Shown piece after piece: positions 40,733 through 49,476 of a stretch of DNA of 64,000 nucleotides (its first letter is position 1; each line of letters opens with the position of its first letter). A model generated the notes under the pieces. It saw only the letters and a program-made list of their open reading frames with translations, was not told the DNA's origin and searched no databases. Source of the stretch: JABDMH01 sp965222645 (GTDB taxonomy: Bacteria; Bacteroidota; Bacteroidia; Chitinophagales; Saprospiraceae); NCBI GenBank assembly GCA_965222645.1, contig OZ244968.1, positions 496,001-560,000 on the forward strand. Reading direction: 5' to 3'. Both the position numbers and the translations under genes were made by a program.

Positions 40733-41032
40733 ATGAGTATGGCAATTAGGAAGTACACAGAAGCCGAGAAGTTGTCTATCCTAAAGGAGGCAGAGCTTAA
40801 CGGTGTAAAGAAGACCATTGATAAGCATGGAGTATATCAGGGCACTTATTACTATTGGAGGAAGAAGTACAGGTCGATGGGAAAGGCTGGTCTGGCACAT
40901 GGAGCGAATAAGGCGCGATTAAAGGAGGTTAAGCGGCTTCGAAAGGAGAATGAGATGCTTAAGCAAATTATTGCAGAAAAGGAGCTGGAAAGTAAATTGA
41001 AAGATGAACTGATTAAAAAAAAATATCAGTAG
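40733..41032 (+). CDS. IS3-family transposase OrfA (second element)
   Basis: The 99-aa protein has an N-terminal HTH (KKTIDKHGVYQGTYYYWRKKY) and a C-terminal coiled coil (LKEVKRLRKENEMLKQII). It ends just past a nine-A run (41015-41023), the likely -1 frameshift point into OrfB. Confidence 0.9.
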   Translation: MSMAIRKYTEAEKLSILKEAELNGVKKTIDKHGVYQGTYYYWRKKYRSMGKAGLAHGANKARLKEVKRLRKENEMLKQIIAEKELESKLKDELIKKKYQ

Positions 41033-41085
41033 CAGAGCGTAAGGCACTTGCTCGAGAATATATTTTTAAAGGCTTAAAGCGAGAT

Positions 41086-42105
41086 GTGGTCTTAGGTATT
41101 TGCAAGATTAGTAAGTATCAATATTATAATGATCGAACAGGAAGAAAGGGTGGATTGCCACCATCTAAAACGACACTCAGGATTGAGCAAGAAAATCAAT
41201 TGGTTGAGGTGAGTAATGTTGAGGTTGTTGAAGAGATGGTAAGGATTAAAAGGAATCCGGAGACTGACTATGGATACCGGGCCATGACAGCTGCTCTGTG
41301 TTTGCTAGGCTATATAATTAATCATAAAAAAGTATATCGACTAATGGGCTTATACCAATTATTGCTTGACAGGACAACCAAGGTAAAGCGCAGATATGTG
41401 AAGTATCGACGTGTAAGTCCATGTAGGCCTTTGCAGGTACTTGAAATGGATATAAAATTCCAATGGGTACAACAGCACAGCCGCTATGCCTACATCCTAA
41501 CAGTCATTGACACGTTTAGTCGAAAAGTACTTGACTGGATGGTGGGGTACTCCATTAAGAAGGAGCAAGTCAAGCAATTGTGGGAACAGATAATCGTGGA
41601 TCACTTACAACCGGCAGACTTATTGTCTAGAGGCATCACTGTTGAGCTCAGGAATGATAATGATTCCCGATTTGCAGCATCCATGATACAAGAATATTTA
41701 TCTGACAACTATATAAATCAGGTATTTACTCATCCGTACACACCACAGGAAAATGGCCATATCGAAAGTTTTCACTCAATCCTTGGAAAGTCTTTGGATC
41801 CCGAAATTTTCATGAGTCTTGCTGATTTGGAAAAACACTTGGATCATTTCTATATGACCTATAATAATATTAGATTACATGGTAGCTTGGATCACCTCCC
41901 TCCTATATTATTCTGCAAACTATGGTATAAAGACCTGGTTGAACGAATGGAATTGGGAAATCATCGGTACAAGTTAAGGCTGAAAGTGCCGCATTATCTA
42001 ATATCGGGTAATGGTGATCTGAGGGAAGTATCCAGTATTTTAAAAAGTGGCCTCGATGGCCAGTTATTAAAAAAACTAAAAGCGAATGGCGCCATATCAC
42101 TTTGA
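41086..42105 (+). CDS. IS3-family transposase OrfB (second element)
   Basis: The 339-aa DDE integrase has YGYRAMTAALCLLGY, LEMDIKFQW, RNDNDSRFAAS and QENGHIESFHS. Its frame is open upstream to the A tract (SVAERKALAREYIFKG), so the natural product is an OrfAB fusion. It appears intact, though the usual DNGP is DNDS here, a change next to the second catalytic Asp. Confidence 0.9.
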   Translation: MVLGICKISKYQYYNDRTGRKGGLPPSKTTLRIEQENQLVEVSNVEVVEEMVRIKRNPETDYGYRAMTAALCLLGYIINHKKVYRLMGLYQLLLDRTTKVKRRYVKYRRVSPCRPLQVLEMDIKFQWVQQHSRYAYILTVIDTFSRKVLDWMVGYSIKKEQVKQLWEQIIVDHLQPADLLSRGITVELRNDNDSRFAASMIQEYLSDNYINQVFTHPYTPQENGHIESFHSILGKSLDPEIFMSLADLEKHLDHFYMTYNNIRLHGSLDHLPPILFCKLWYKDLVERMELGNHRYKLRLKVPHYLISGNGDLREVSSILKSGLDGQLLKKLKANGAISL

Positions 42106-42239
42106 TAACCATCGGTACAAAGGTAACCGTCGGTCGTATCCAGCAACAATAAAGTTATGGCATTTTTAAATACGATTATCTAACCAATGTGATTTTGTCT
42201 GGTTTATAGGGGGTCAAACCAGCCGGAACGCAGGTAATA

Positions 42240-42407
42240 ATGGAAAGAGTAATACTGATAGGATTAATAGGAATATTGGTTTTTAGCTGTGCTGAAAATT
42301 TGAAGACTCCCAATACGATCAAAGGAGGTAATACTTCTTCTACAACTGTAAACAGTTCACCAGATACTTCAAACCAAACACAACAGCGTGAGATGGTCAG
42401 ACGATGA
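42240..42407 (+). CDS. Small putative lipoprotein (55 aa)
   Basis: The 55-aa frame has a typical short lipoprotein signal (ILVFSCAEN, Cys ~17) and a low-complexity Ser/Thr/Asn tail ending REMVRR. It lies directly after the IS3 element, whose insertion may have separated it from its promoter. It could be a truncated gene. Confidence 0.5.
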   Translation: MERVILIGLIGILVFSCAENLKTPNTIKGGNTSSTTVNSSPDTSNQTQQREMVRR

Positions 42408-42467
42408 TGACGTCAACTGAGCAACATGCATGTCGCAGGAGATTATCTCACGTGAAAAAATCATGAT

Positions 42468-43517
42468 TTGAAATATATAAGCTTAATACTATCCATTGTA
42501 ATTCTAGTCAGCACTTGTAAATCTAGATCAAAGAATGAGCATGATCCTAACAATGACAATCAACTCAGCATTCCACTATCTGAAGATGAATCTGAGTTAC
42601 AACAGCCAAAAGTAAACCCTAAAGATCAAGAAGTGAGCTTTGTAGCATTAAACCGAGATAGCATAATACTTGAGAAACAAGATCGATGCGAAAAATGGTT
42701 TAAAGAGAGAAAACGTCTTGATTCCCTAAAATACTACTATTTCATAGACAGTATTTATATGCCAGCATTAAGAGATCCAGGTATTCCCGTGCTGAACAGG
42801 AATATTCTTGAAAGCATTAAAACGGGACTGGAAGAAAAGGACCTGTCAAAATTGTTTCATCCGATTTATAGGCTGAGACAAAACATGACCTCAATAATTT
42901 CTTTTGATGATTATGAACGAAATCTACTTGAAGAGGCTATCAGGACCGATAGTATAACTTTTTCATATTACCGAATGACAAACGAATCAGAAAATATAAT
43001 TGCTGTCGATTCAACATATAATATTGACGAACACATCTACTATTACACCAGGTTGGATTCTCTGAAGAAAATAAAGAATTTAGATCAAAGTATCATAGCA
43101 ATCGGATTAAATGGAACCACTAGTTTAGAGATAAGAAATGTGGGATTCATGCTTGGTGATTGTTTAGAGTTTGTGACATATGAAATAGACAATAGTGACA
43201 TACCAACAGGTATTAATTTTATTTTTGGGTCAACTGAAGAAATAATTTTAGAATTTAACAACAATAAAAAATTAGATAGCTTACATAAAATTACTTACGA
43301 AGAAACATGCTATGATTGTGTCTATAAATACGAGCAATTGGTTTCGTTTGCAAGATTCAAAGGAGTAGAAGATTTGTATTTCTGTTATGCAGATTCATTT
43401 CCGATAAACAATAAATATGATTATCCAACGAGATCATTGACAATGGTAATGCACGACACATCTATCGCACACCTCTGGTATAAGAATATTGACCTATTTG
43501 GGTGTAGCTGTTTATAA
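42468..43517 (+). CDS. Putative lipoprotein of unknown function
   Basis: The 349-aa protein has a signal ending in ILVSTCKS (lipobox Cys ~17), with TTG as start. The mature region begins with a charged linker and has no family that I recognise. It includes KWFKERKRLDSLKYYYFID and a Cys pair near ETCYDCVY. The C-terminal GCSCL motif could also bind metal. It lies outside any clear attC pair. Confidence 0.6.
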   Translation: MKYISLILSIVILVSTCKSRSKNEHDPNNDNQLSIPLSEDESELQQPKVNPKDQEVSFVALNRDSIILEKQDRCEKWFKERKRLDSLKYYYFIDSIYMPALRDPGIPVLNRNILESIKTGLEEKDLSKLFHPIYRLRQNMTSIISFDDYERNLLEEAIRTDSITFSYYRMTNESENIIAVDSTYNIDEHIYYYTRLDSLKKIKNLDQSIIAIGLNGTTSLEIRNVGFMLGDCLEFVTYEIDNSDIPTGINFIFGSTEEIILEFNNNKKLDSLHKITYEETCYDCVYKYEQLVSFARFKGVEDLYFCYADSFPINNKYDYPTRSLTMVMHDTSIAHLWYKNIDLFGCSCL

Positions 43518-43709
43518 GAGCCCAATAACCGAATCTTGTATTATATACAGGAGAGATAACACGTCATAATCAAGGAACAACCTTCAGGCATTTCTCGAAA
43601 TGGCTCACCCGCAGTCTATAAACAGAAAAATAAAATAATGAACTACTTCTTATTGACTTGTCAGCCAAATGGTTTACTTGCTGCAGATAAGAATGGGCCA
43701 CCTTTCCAC
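43518..43709. other. Non-coding stretch before IS256 remnant
   Basis: I see no gene in this stretch. It is probably transposon debris, given the adjacent transposase fragment. Confidence 0.35.
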
Positions 43710-44087
43710 CTATAAAATGGCTACAAAAGTATACCCCGATAAGTCGCGATTCATAAACCGATCTAACTCTTCGCTGGTCTTCTCTGCAAATCGTCGACTT
43801 ACCTGGCTTTTCGACAAGCCGAAGCCCTCTTTCTTATGGTCTATCGCAGTCTCATAAGCCCGCGTACTCAGTCCCTTTATCACGCCCCGTACTATCTGCT
43901 CACTCAGATCATCCATCTTTCTCATCTCCTGGTAACTTTCCAGGGGCACACAGCGACCTGCTTGCATATCTCGAACCCGGGGTACAGCAACTTTGACTCG
44001 CTGATCTTCTACCCTAACACTGCCAGGATTCCAGGACCAAAGGCTATACCGGCCTTCATGAGGTTTTTCATTAGAGATCTTTTTCAA
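43710..44087 (-). pseudogene. IS256-family transposase fragment
   Basis: The ~125-residue N-terminal part of a mutator-type (IS256) transposase includes YSLWSWNPGSVRVEDQRVKV, VPRVRDMQAG, MRKMDDLSEQIVRGVI and STRAYETA. The catalytic DDE half is missing, so it is dead. Confidence 0.85.
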
Positions 44088-44363
44088 CTAACTTTGGGGC
44101 ATTGCCAATTGGGGGGAAGGAAATGTTGTAGAAGAAGCTTTTACTGAGATAACCCGAGAAGTTGTAAACTATTATTTGGAAGTCATTGAAGATTAAGAAG
44201 TACTGTGCCAAAAGTAGATGTCAAGCAGTAATAAAAAATTGCCGCGACAAATAAATTTTACAACGAAAAAGGGTTTGAAGAAGTTTTTTGTCGGGGCGGA
44301 TAGAATTGACTAAAATATAGAGAAGAAGATGCAAAAGTTTAATTTAACTAATGACCAAATCTT
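44088..44363. other. Decayed stretch before Crp/Fnr gene
   Basis: A short frame EEAFTEITREVVNYYLEVIE ending at ~44195 looks like the tail of a lost gene. A hairpin with arms GCCGCGACAAA and TTTGTCGGGGCGG (~44244-44300) could act as a terminator. There is no intact gene. Confidence 0.35.
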
Positions 44364-44957
44364 ATGATCGATAAAATGACCAAACCACATCCAGTAATTA
44401 CAAATATCCAAAAACACATTTCCCTTGAAGCCAAGGAGTTAAAAGAAATTGCTGAAACATTTCACCTAGAAAAAGTTTTGAAAAAACATTTTTTGGCAAA
44501 GGCTGGGAGCATCTACAGATACTTCTATTTTGTTTCAAACGGGTGCTTGAAAAAGTATTATATCAATACCGAAGGGAAGGAACGAATTTTTGAGTTCGCA
44601 CTGGACAATTATTGGATAGGCGATTTATATAGTTTCACTAATAAGAAGACTTCCATTTACAACATCATTGCACTTGAGGATACATGGGTCTATATGCTTT
44701 CCTACGATAATAGAAAATTATTGCTTGAAAAATTTCCCAAACTGGAAAGTTATTTCAGATTGATTTATGAAAAGACTATAAGACATCAGGACATCCGCAT
44801 AAAACAAGGACTATCATGCTCGGCAGAGGAACGCTACATAGATTTTCGAGAGAATTATCCGGGATTGGAGTTGCGAATTCCCCAAAAGGAAGTTGCCAAA
44901 TATATTGCGGTATCCCCTGAGTTTCTGAGCACTTTAAGAGCGAAAAAGGAGCTTTGA
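44364..44957 (+). CDS. Crp/Fnr-family transcriptional regulator
   Basis: The 197-aa protein has a cNMP-binding-like beta-roll (~30-125: LKKHFLAKAGSIYRYFYFVSNG, RIFEFALDNYWIGDLYSF) and a C-terminal HTH (~150-195: AEERYIDF, IPQKEVAKYIAVSPEFLSTLR). The last residues usually present in the family (a basic RKK tail) are short here. The downstream FMN reductase and LysE genes may be its targets. Confidence 0.88.
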   Translation: MIDKMTKPHPVITNIQKHISLEAKELKEIAETFHLEKVLKKHFLAKAGSIYRYFYFVSNGCLKKYYINTEGKERIFEFALDNYWIGDLYSFTNKKTSIYNIIALEDTWVYMLSYDNRKLLLEKFPKLESYFRLIYEKTIRHQDIRIKQGLSCSAEERYIDFRENYPGLELRIPQKEVAKYIAVSPEFLSTLRAKKEL

Positions 44958-45283
44958 TTTTTTTTGAATAAAAAAATCTAAGGTCAGATTTACGTAAGGA
45001 TAGGATATTCGACTTGGTTGACATTAGATGGTTATTGCTCTCATGACCTGCCTGTTATAAAAAATGTAATCTGTTACAATGGGCCCTATATCTGTCTTCG
45101 CAACTCCTCAACGCATATATCGAATCATTGTAGGCTACGGGGGAACCAGGGATTACCCTAAAAGAATCAAATTAAAAGAACCGTTATCACTGTTGAATAG
45201 TTTGGTAGAAAGGTCTGCCATTTCTTAATGTACATTAACCGAAAGCCTATTTATCATGTTCATCTTTGTATCAAACAAGGAAA
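44958..45283. other. Intergenic region with possible attC R'
   Basis: The T-rich start after the regulator gene may terminate transcription. GAACCGTTATCAC at ~45181 has the spacer-GTT look of an attC right end, but no TAACA partner arm is visible, so I do not call a site. No gene is seen. Confidence 0.35.
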
Positions 45284-45829
45284 ATGAACATTTTACTTAT
45301 ATCATCAAGCACTAGAAAGGGCAGACAAACTCACAATGTGGCATTATATCTTCTAAAACAACTTCAAAAACATAATATATGCACAGGTATACTAGATCTG
45401 GCAGAAGTACAATTTCCTTTATTTCAGGAGCGCTATGTCGATATGGCCAATCCAAAAGCACTATATAAGGATATCTTTAACACCATGGGCCATCATGATG
45501 CCTGTATTTTTCTCACCCCGGAATACAACTCCAGTATGAGTCCAGCTCTTAAGAACCTAATTGATATTTATGGTCGCCAAGCCTTTGGAAATAAGCCTAT
45601 AGCCATTGCAACAGTTTCTTCAGGAGATTTTGGCGGTTTGCGAGCAGCACTTCATTTACAGCATGTGGTTTTATCAATTGGGGGAAAACTATTCCCGCAA
45701 ACGTTGTTAACAGGTAATGTGGGGAAACTATTTGATGATGGGGGAGAAAGTAAAACTCATGAATATGCTGAAAGAGTAAATAAGTTTATAAAAGGGTTCG
45801 TTTATGCGATTGATAAGACGCATGCTTAA
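45284..45829 (+). CDS. NAD(P)H-dependent FMN reductase
   Basis: The 181-aa flavodoxin-fold protein starts from ATG 45284 (an upstream ATG at 45266 is possible). It has the FMN phosphate loop ISSSTRKGRQTHNVAL, LTPEYNSSMSPALKNLIDI and TVSSGDFGGLRAALHL. It should reduce FMN, quinones or azo-type compounds with NAD(P)H. It precedes the LysE-type exporter by 11 bp, so the two are likely co-transcribed. Confidence 0.9.
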   Translation: MNILLISSSTRKGRQTHNVALYLLKQLQKHNICTGILDLAEVQFPLFQERYVDMANPKALYKDIFNTMGHHDACIFLTPEYNSSMSPALKNLIDIYGRQAFGNKPIAIATVSSGDFGGLRAALHLQHVVLSIGGKLFPQTLLTGNVGKLFDDGGESKTHEYAERVNKFIKGFVYAIDKTHA

Positions 45830-45840
45830 ATTTTTAAGCC

Positions 45841-46452
45841 ATGAATGAAAATCTGATACTCTTTATAATGACATCTGCTATTATTTTGATAACACCCGGC
45901 CCATCATCCATATTTATAATTTCAAGGACATTAAATAATGGAAAGCTAGTGGGATTGGTATCGGCTTTGGGAGTTTCAACCGGATTGCTTGTTCATGTTC
46001 TTTTAGCATTTGTGGGCTTTTCAAAAATGATACTTCTATCGCTAACCTCACTAAGTATAATCAAATTCATGGGAGCTTTATTCATAATATACCTAGGAGT
46101 TAGAATGTTTAGAGAACCAATAAATTTCCAATCGGGAACGTTAAATAAAAAGAGAAATAAATGTTTTTTTGAAGGGTTTTTATTGAACTTTTTCAACCCT
46201 AAAAACCTTATATTTTTTCTTTCGTTATTACCCCAGTTTGTCACCGAAGGTAAAAAAAACTTCACAGCAAACTCGAGAGTATTGTCAATAATTTTCCTGG
46301 TCATGGCTCTTATTTGGGGGATTATATTAGTGTTTCTGGCAAACCACTATACAAAATACATGAACCCCAAAATTTGGAGATATATTAACAAGAGCGTAGG
46401 AGTTCTATTTGTGGTGTTTGGGATATATATGCTGAGCCAATTAGGTACCTAA
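45841..46452 (+). CDS. LysE/RhtB-family exporter
   Basis: The 203-aa protein has six membrane helices and the family's N-terminal motif ILITPGPSSIFIISRTL followed by GLVSALGVSTG. FFEGFLLNFFNPKNLIFFLS is also conserved. It is predicted to export amino acids or related small molecules. It is intact. Confidence 0.92.
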   Translation: MNENLILFIMTSAIILITPGPSSIFIISRTLNNGKLVGLVSALGVSTGLLVHVLLAFVGFSKMILLSLTSLSIIKFMGALFIIYLGVRMFREPINFQSGTLNKKRNKCFFEGFLLNFFNPKNLIFFLSLLPQFVTEGKKNFTANSRVLSIIFLVMALIWGIILVFLANHYTKYMNPKIWRYINKSVGVLFVVFGIYMLSQLGT

Positions 46453-46477
46453 ATACTTGTGGATCAGGACATGAATA

Positions 46478-46977
46478 ATGGATATTTTGAAGAAAACCAT
46501 TGATAAAATACTCGAAAACTATAAGGCTGAAGTTGCTGAATTGTCTGGGCAAGATATGGATAACTTTCCCAATATTGAGAGAGGTATCCAGATATCACGT
46601 AAATATTTACAAGAGCTTAGAATTGTCGTTCGAAATGGTGAGTTCAAGAGCAAAACAGACGAAATACGTTTTTTTAAGGAGCAGACAGCCCTATATCTAC
46701 AGTCGTTTAAAATTCTATACCAAGCTTTATGTTTTCCTTACCCAGAAACCATTGGGTAGTGTTGAGTCACAGAGAACATATATTGACGATGAAATTGGTA
46801 AGCTTCAGGCTTACTATCAAAGAAATGCGGATTTTGTCAAGTGCTACCGTGAAAATTCGACGGTGCTCGACGAGTAGTACTTTCTGAGAGGCAAAGAGAA
46901 TCTAGCATTGCTTTCTGATACTTCCCATATTTATGCGGATGTTGAGTTTTCTACGAGTCATGTGTATAAAACGGACT
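46478..46977 (+). pseudogene. RteC-like regulator remnant
   Basis: Frame 1 (46478-46759) gives an RteC N-terminus (ISRKYLQELRIVVRNGEF, EIRFFKEQTALYLQSFKILY). After a frameshift near 46740, a second frame continues (GSVESQRTYIDDEIGKLQAY). It then reads STVLDE, a TAG in place of the usual Lys, YFLRGKENLAL and FSTSHVYKTD. RteC controls Bacteroides conjugative transposons, so this hints at a lost ICE or a domesticated copy. It is cut by IS21-like DNA at 46978. Confidence 0.8.
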
Positions 46978-47222
46978 AAGCTATGCCAGTCATTCCGGGC
47001 CAAGCTATGCCAGGTTTTCCGGACCAAGCTATGCCACTGGTGGAATCATGTCATATTGGAAAGAAACAGAGCTATATGGCATACAAAAGAAAGGACACTA
47101 TGGTATTACGACAGCTGGTGATGTTATATGTAGATGGAAAATCTAAACCGCGAGATATCCAGGCAAATAGGTATAAACCGCAACACGGTAAATAAATACG
47201 TGAGTGCATCAGGATTATAGCG
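46978..47222 (+). mobile_element. IS21-family left-end remnant
   Basis: Three direct copies of AAGCTATGCCA with a 24-bp period (46978, 47002, 47026) lie ahead of a frame encoding KRKDTMVLRQLVMLYVDGKS. After a +1 shift near 47155, SRQIGINRNTVNKYV follows. This is the IstA N-terminal HTH. Multiple terminal repeats are typical of IS21 ends. The rest of istA and istB is absent. Confidence 0.75.
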
Positions 47223-47648
47223 TAGATGAGTATCCTACCCACAGACTTCATCTACTCGAGATTATATGAACGTTGCTCTAGATATTGCAAACGGTGCACG
47301 CGAATACACTGTAACTGATTGATGCGACATAAGTCATTCCTGCTTACCTGAAACCTGTACCAGACTCTCTTTACCCTAAAGATGAAAGATCAGTACGAGA
47401 GTCAATCAAAGATAGGAGAAGCTACTTTAGGAAGTAGCGATGTAGAGCAACATTAATAGTTGCGGTTGATAAGAAATGCTTAAATTTGAAAATTCAGACT
47501 GCAGAAAATTAATGGGCATACACAGTCCATGGTGTTTCTTTGCTATCGCAATGACTGACACATGCGCTGGGAGCTTCAACTTTGTACCGTCTGGCAGTTC
47601 GAAACATTGTCAGATTGTAGGCAACTCAACTAATAAAACTTAAATGAC
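47223..47648. other. Non-coding stretch
   Basis: I see no supported gene. The sequence looks like decayed DNA between the IS21 remnant and the NmrA-like gene. Confidence 0.4.
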
Positions 47649-48539
47649 ATGGACAATTCAAACAATTCATTAACAGTATTTGTAGCCGGTGCTACAGGAT
47701 TTTTAGGCAGTGAAATTTGCCGTCAATTATCAGAAAATAATGTCAAAGTAAAGGGCTTGGTACGTACAACATCAGATGCCGATAAAGTTGCTAATTTGAA
47801 AGAATTAGGGGTTGAAGTTGTAGTAGGCGATCTGAAGCATAAGCCTTCGTTACAAAATGCCTTGAATGGAGTTTCAGCGGTTATTTCTACAGTTTCCTCA
47901 ACATTATCAAGGCAGGAAGGTGATTCCATTCAAACAGTGGATTATGAAGGACAAAATAATTTGATTAATGCAGCTCTCGCTGCGAACGCTAGTCGGTTCG
48001 TTTATGTCTCATTTTGTCAAATGCCGGGCCAGTTTCCTTTGCAAACCGTTAAACGTAAAATAGAAAAAAATCTAGCCGAAAGTGGTTTGATCTATACAAT
48101 TCTGCAACCTACGTATTTTATGGAAGTATGGTTAAGCCCGGCACTGGGGTTTGATTTTCCCAATGCCAAAGCCACAATTTATGGAGAAGGAAAGAACAAA
48201 ATTTCCTGGATTGCCATAAAGGATGTAGCGTCCTTTGCTGTTGCCGCTCTAGATAACCCTGCAGCTGAAAATGCAGTTATTGCTCTCGGTGGACCAGATG
48301 CATTAAGCCCCCTCGAAGTCGTGCAGATTTTTGAGACAACCAGAGACAAAAAGCTGGAGCTCCAGTTTGTACCGGAAGAAGCAATTGCCGCTCAAAAAGA
48401 CGGAGCTCAAGACCCGTTAAGTGAGTCCTTTGCCGCTTTGACACTTGGAGTTGTGAAGGGAAGTGAAATTGATATGCAAAATACTTTAAATGATTTTCCG
48501 ATGGATTTAACCTCCGTAAATGACTATGCTAAAATGTGA
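47649..48539 (+). CDS. NmrA-like NAD(P)-binding protein
   Basis: The 296-aa Rossmann-fold protein of the atypical SDR/NmrA group has the dinucleotide motif VAGATGFLGSEI, an acidic or basic switch GLVRTTSDADK, GDLKHKPSLQNAL, SRFVYVSFC, and ILQPTYFMEVW in place of a canonical catalytic Tyr. In Bacteroidota such genes often sit beside HxlR regulators as redox sensors or quinone reductases. Here it is alone. It is intact. Confidence 0.87.
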   Translation: MDNSNNSLTVFVAGATGFLGSEICRQLSENNVKVKGLVRTTSDADKVANLKELGVEVVVGDLKHKPSLQNALNGVSAVISTVSSTLSRQEGDSIQTVDYEGQNNLINAALAANASRFVYVSFCQMPGQFPLQTVKRKIEKNLAESGLIYTILQPTYFMEVWLSPALGFDFPNAKATIYGEGKNKISWIAIKDVASFAVAALDNPAAENAVIALGGPDALSPLEVVQIFETTRDKKLELQFVPEEAIAAQKDGAQDPLSESFAALTLGVVKGSEIDMQNTLNDFPMDLTSVNDYAKM

Positions 48540-48941
48540 GAGTGTATGGTTGATGGGCTGAGATAGAATAATGAACCTATGCTGGTAACAATAAATATTA
48601 GACTAAGTACAGTATCGCGACGAGACCATCGTTGTCCTGAAGAGGTATAGCAAAATAAATAAGATCAAGATTCAAGTCGATCGATAAAATGAATTTTCAT
48701 TTGGTGGCTGGTCAGTATTTGTCCAATCGGGAGAAAAAGGGGCCTATGCCTAATTGGTGTGTGCTAGGGAGTCAAACCTTGATCAAAATCCATTTTATGA
48801 TCGTCCTATGACCAGAATAATTGGGACTGTCCTGTGGCTGCACATAAGTTAGATCCGCACTCAAAGGATAACACTTTGGCAGAGTGGTTGAGGGATGGGG
48901 GAACAGAATTCAAAGAGAATTTTTAATTTTGAAAACAAAAT
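48540..48941. other. Intergenic region without supported gene
   Basis: Only a 40-codon frame (48688-48810) is present, with no recognised features. I see no attC, IS end or terminator of note. The stretch may mark the edge between accessory DNA and the chromosome backbone. Confidence 0.35.
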
Positions 48942-49448
48942 ATGGATATATTAAAAGAATCTGCCGATTGGGCTAAAGCCGAACTTTTTTCAACTCCCTT
49001 CTTTGTTCTTTTCGGAGTTTTATTTGCAGTGGCAGGCATCGGCTTCTGGCAATTAGGAAAAACTGAAATGGCAAAAGCCTACATCATTCCTACCCTGATA
49101 GCAGGTATTTTACTCATGACTATTGGATTCGGATTATTCTTTACGAACAAAACAAGACTTGCAAGTTTTCCTGTCACTTACGAGCGAGATGCATCAGCTT
49201 TTATCGAGTCCGAACTGGCACGTGCCGGGGGCACGCTAAAAGAATACAAAACCGTTGTTTTCACCGCGATTCCACTAATTATCGCTGCCTGTGCCATAGG
49301 CATCATGTTCCTCAGTAGACCTACCTGGCGGGCTGGTTTGATTACAGCTATTGCCATGTTGATAGTCATACTATTGATTGACGGTCTGGCATATGCCAGA
49401 ATTGATGCTTATAATCAACAATTATTATCAGTGGAAAAAGAAGATTAA
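48942..49448 (+). CDS. Unknown four-helix membrane protein
   Basis: The 168-aa protein has four predicted transmembrane segments (~20-38, ~46-66, ~102-123, ~131-150) and a central soluble loop with ERDASAFIESELARAGG. No family function is known to me. The end is 28 bp before the sulfatase start, so co-transcription is likely. Confidence 0.72.
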   Translation: MDILKESADWAKAELFSTPFFVLFGVLFAVAGIGFWQLGKTEMAKAYIIPTLIAGILLMTIGFGLFFTNKTRLASFPVTYERDASAFIESELARAGGTLKEYKTVVFTAIPLIIAACAIGIMFLSRPTWRAGLITAIAMLIVILLIDGLAYARIDAYNQQLLSVEKED

Positions 49449-49476
49449 AGGCAGATACGGATTAACCTTCCTATTG

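Larger units (their letters stand above)
40681..42221 (+). mobile_element. Second IS3-family insertion sequence (1541 bp)
   Basis: It begins TGTTCCGCTCCCCTAATTAA and ends TTATAGGGGGTCAAACCA, inverted repeats related to those of 20592-22131. A 4-bp GCCG duplication flanks it (40677-40680, 42222-42225). Two ORFs are present. The proteins are clearly diverged from the first IS3 element, so this is a separate lineage. Confidence 0.85.

Noticed and set aside
45170..45200. Additional attC at GAACCGTTATCAC
   Set aside because: No TAACA-type left arm and no pairing arms were found within 200 bp, and neither neighbouring gene shows complementary cassette ends.
46978..47040. CRISPR-like short repeats
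   Set aside because: There are only three 11-base matches with a fixed 24-bp period and no distinct spacers. The adjacent IstA-like HTH identifies them as IS21 terminal repeats.
49378..49476. Longer start for the sulfatase
   Set aside because: It would overlap the upstream gene and hide the signal peptide; ATG 49477 gives a normal secretory signal.
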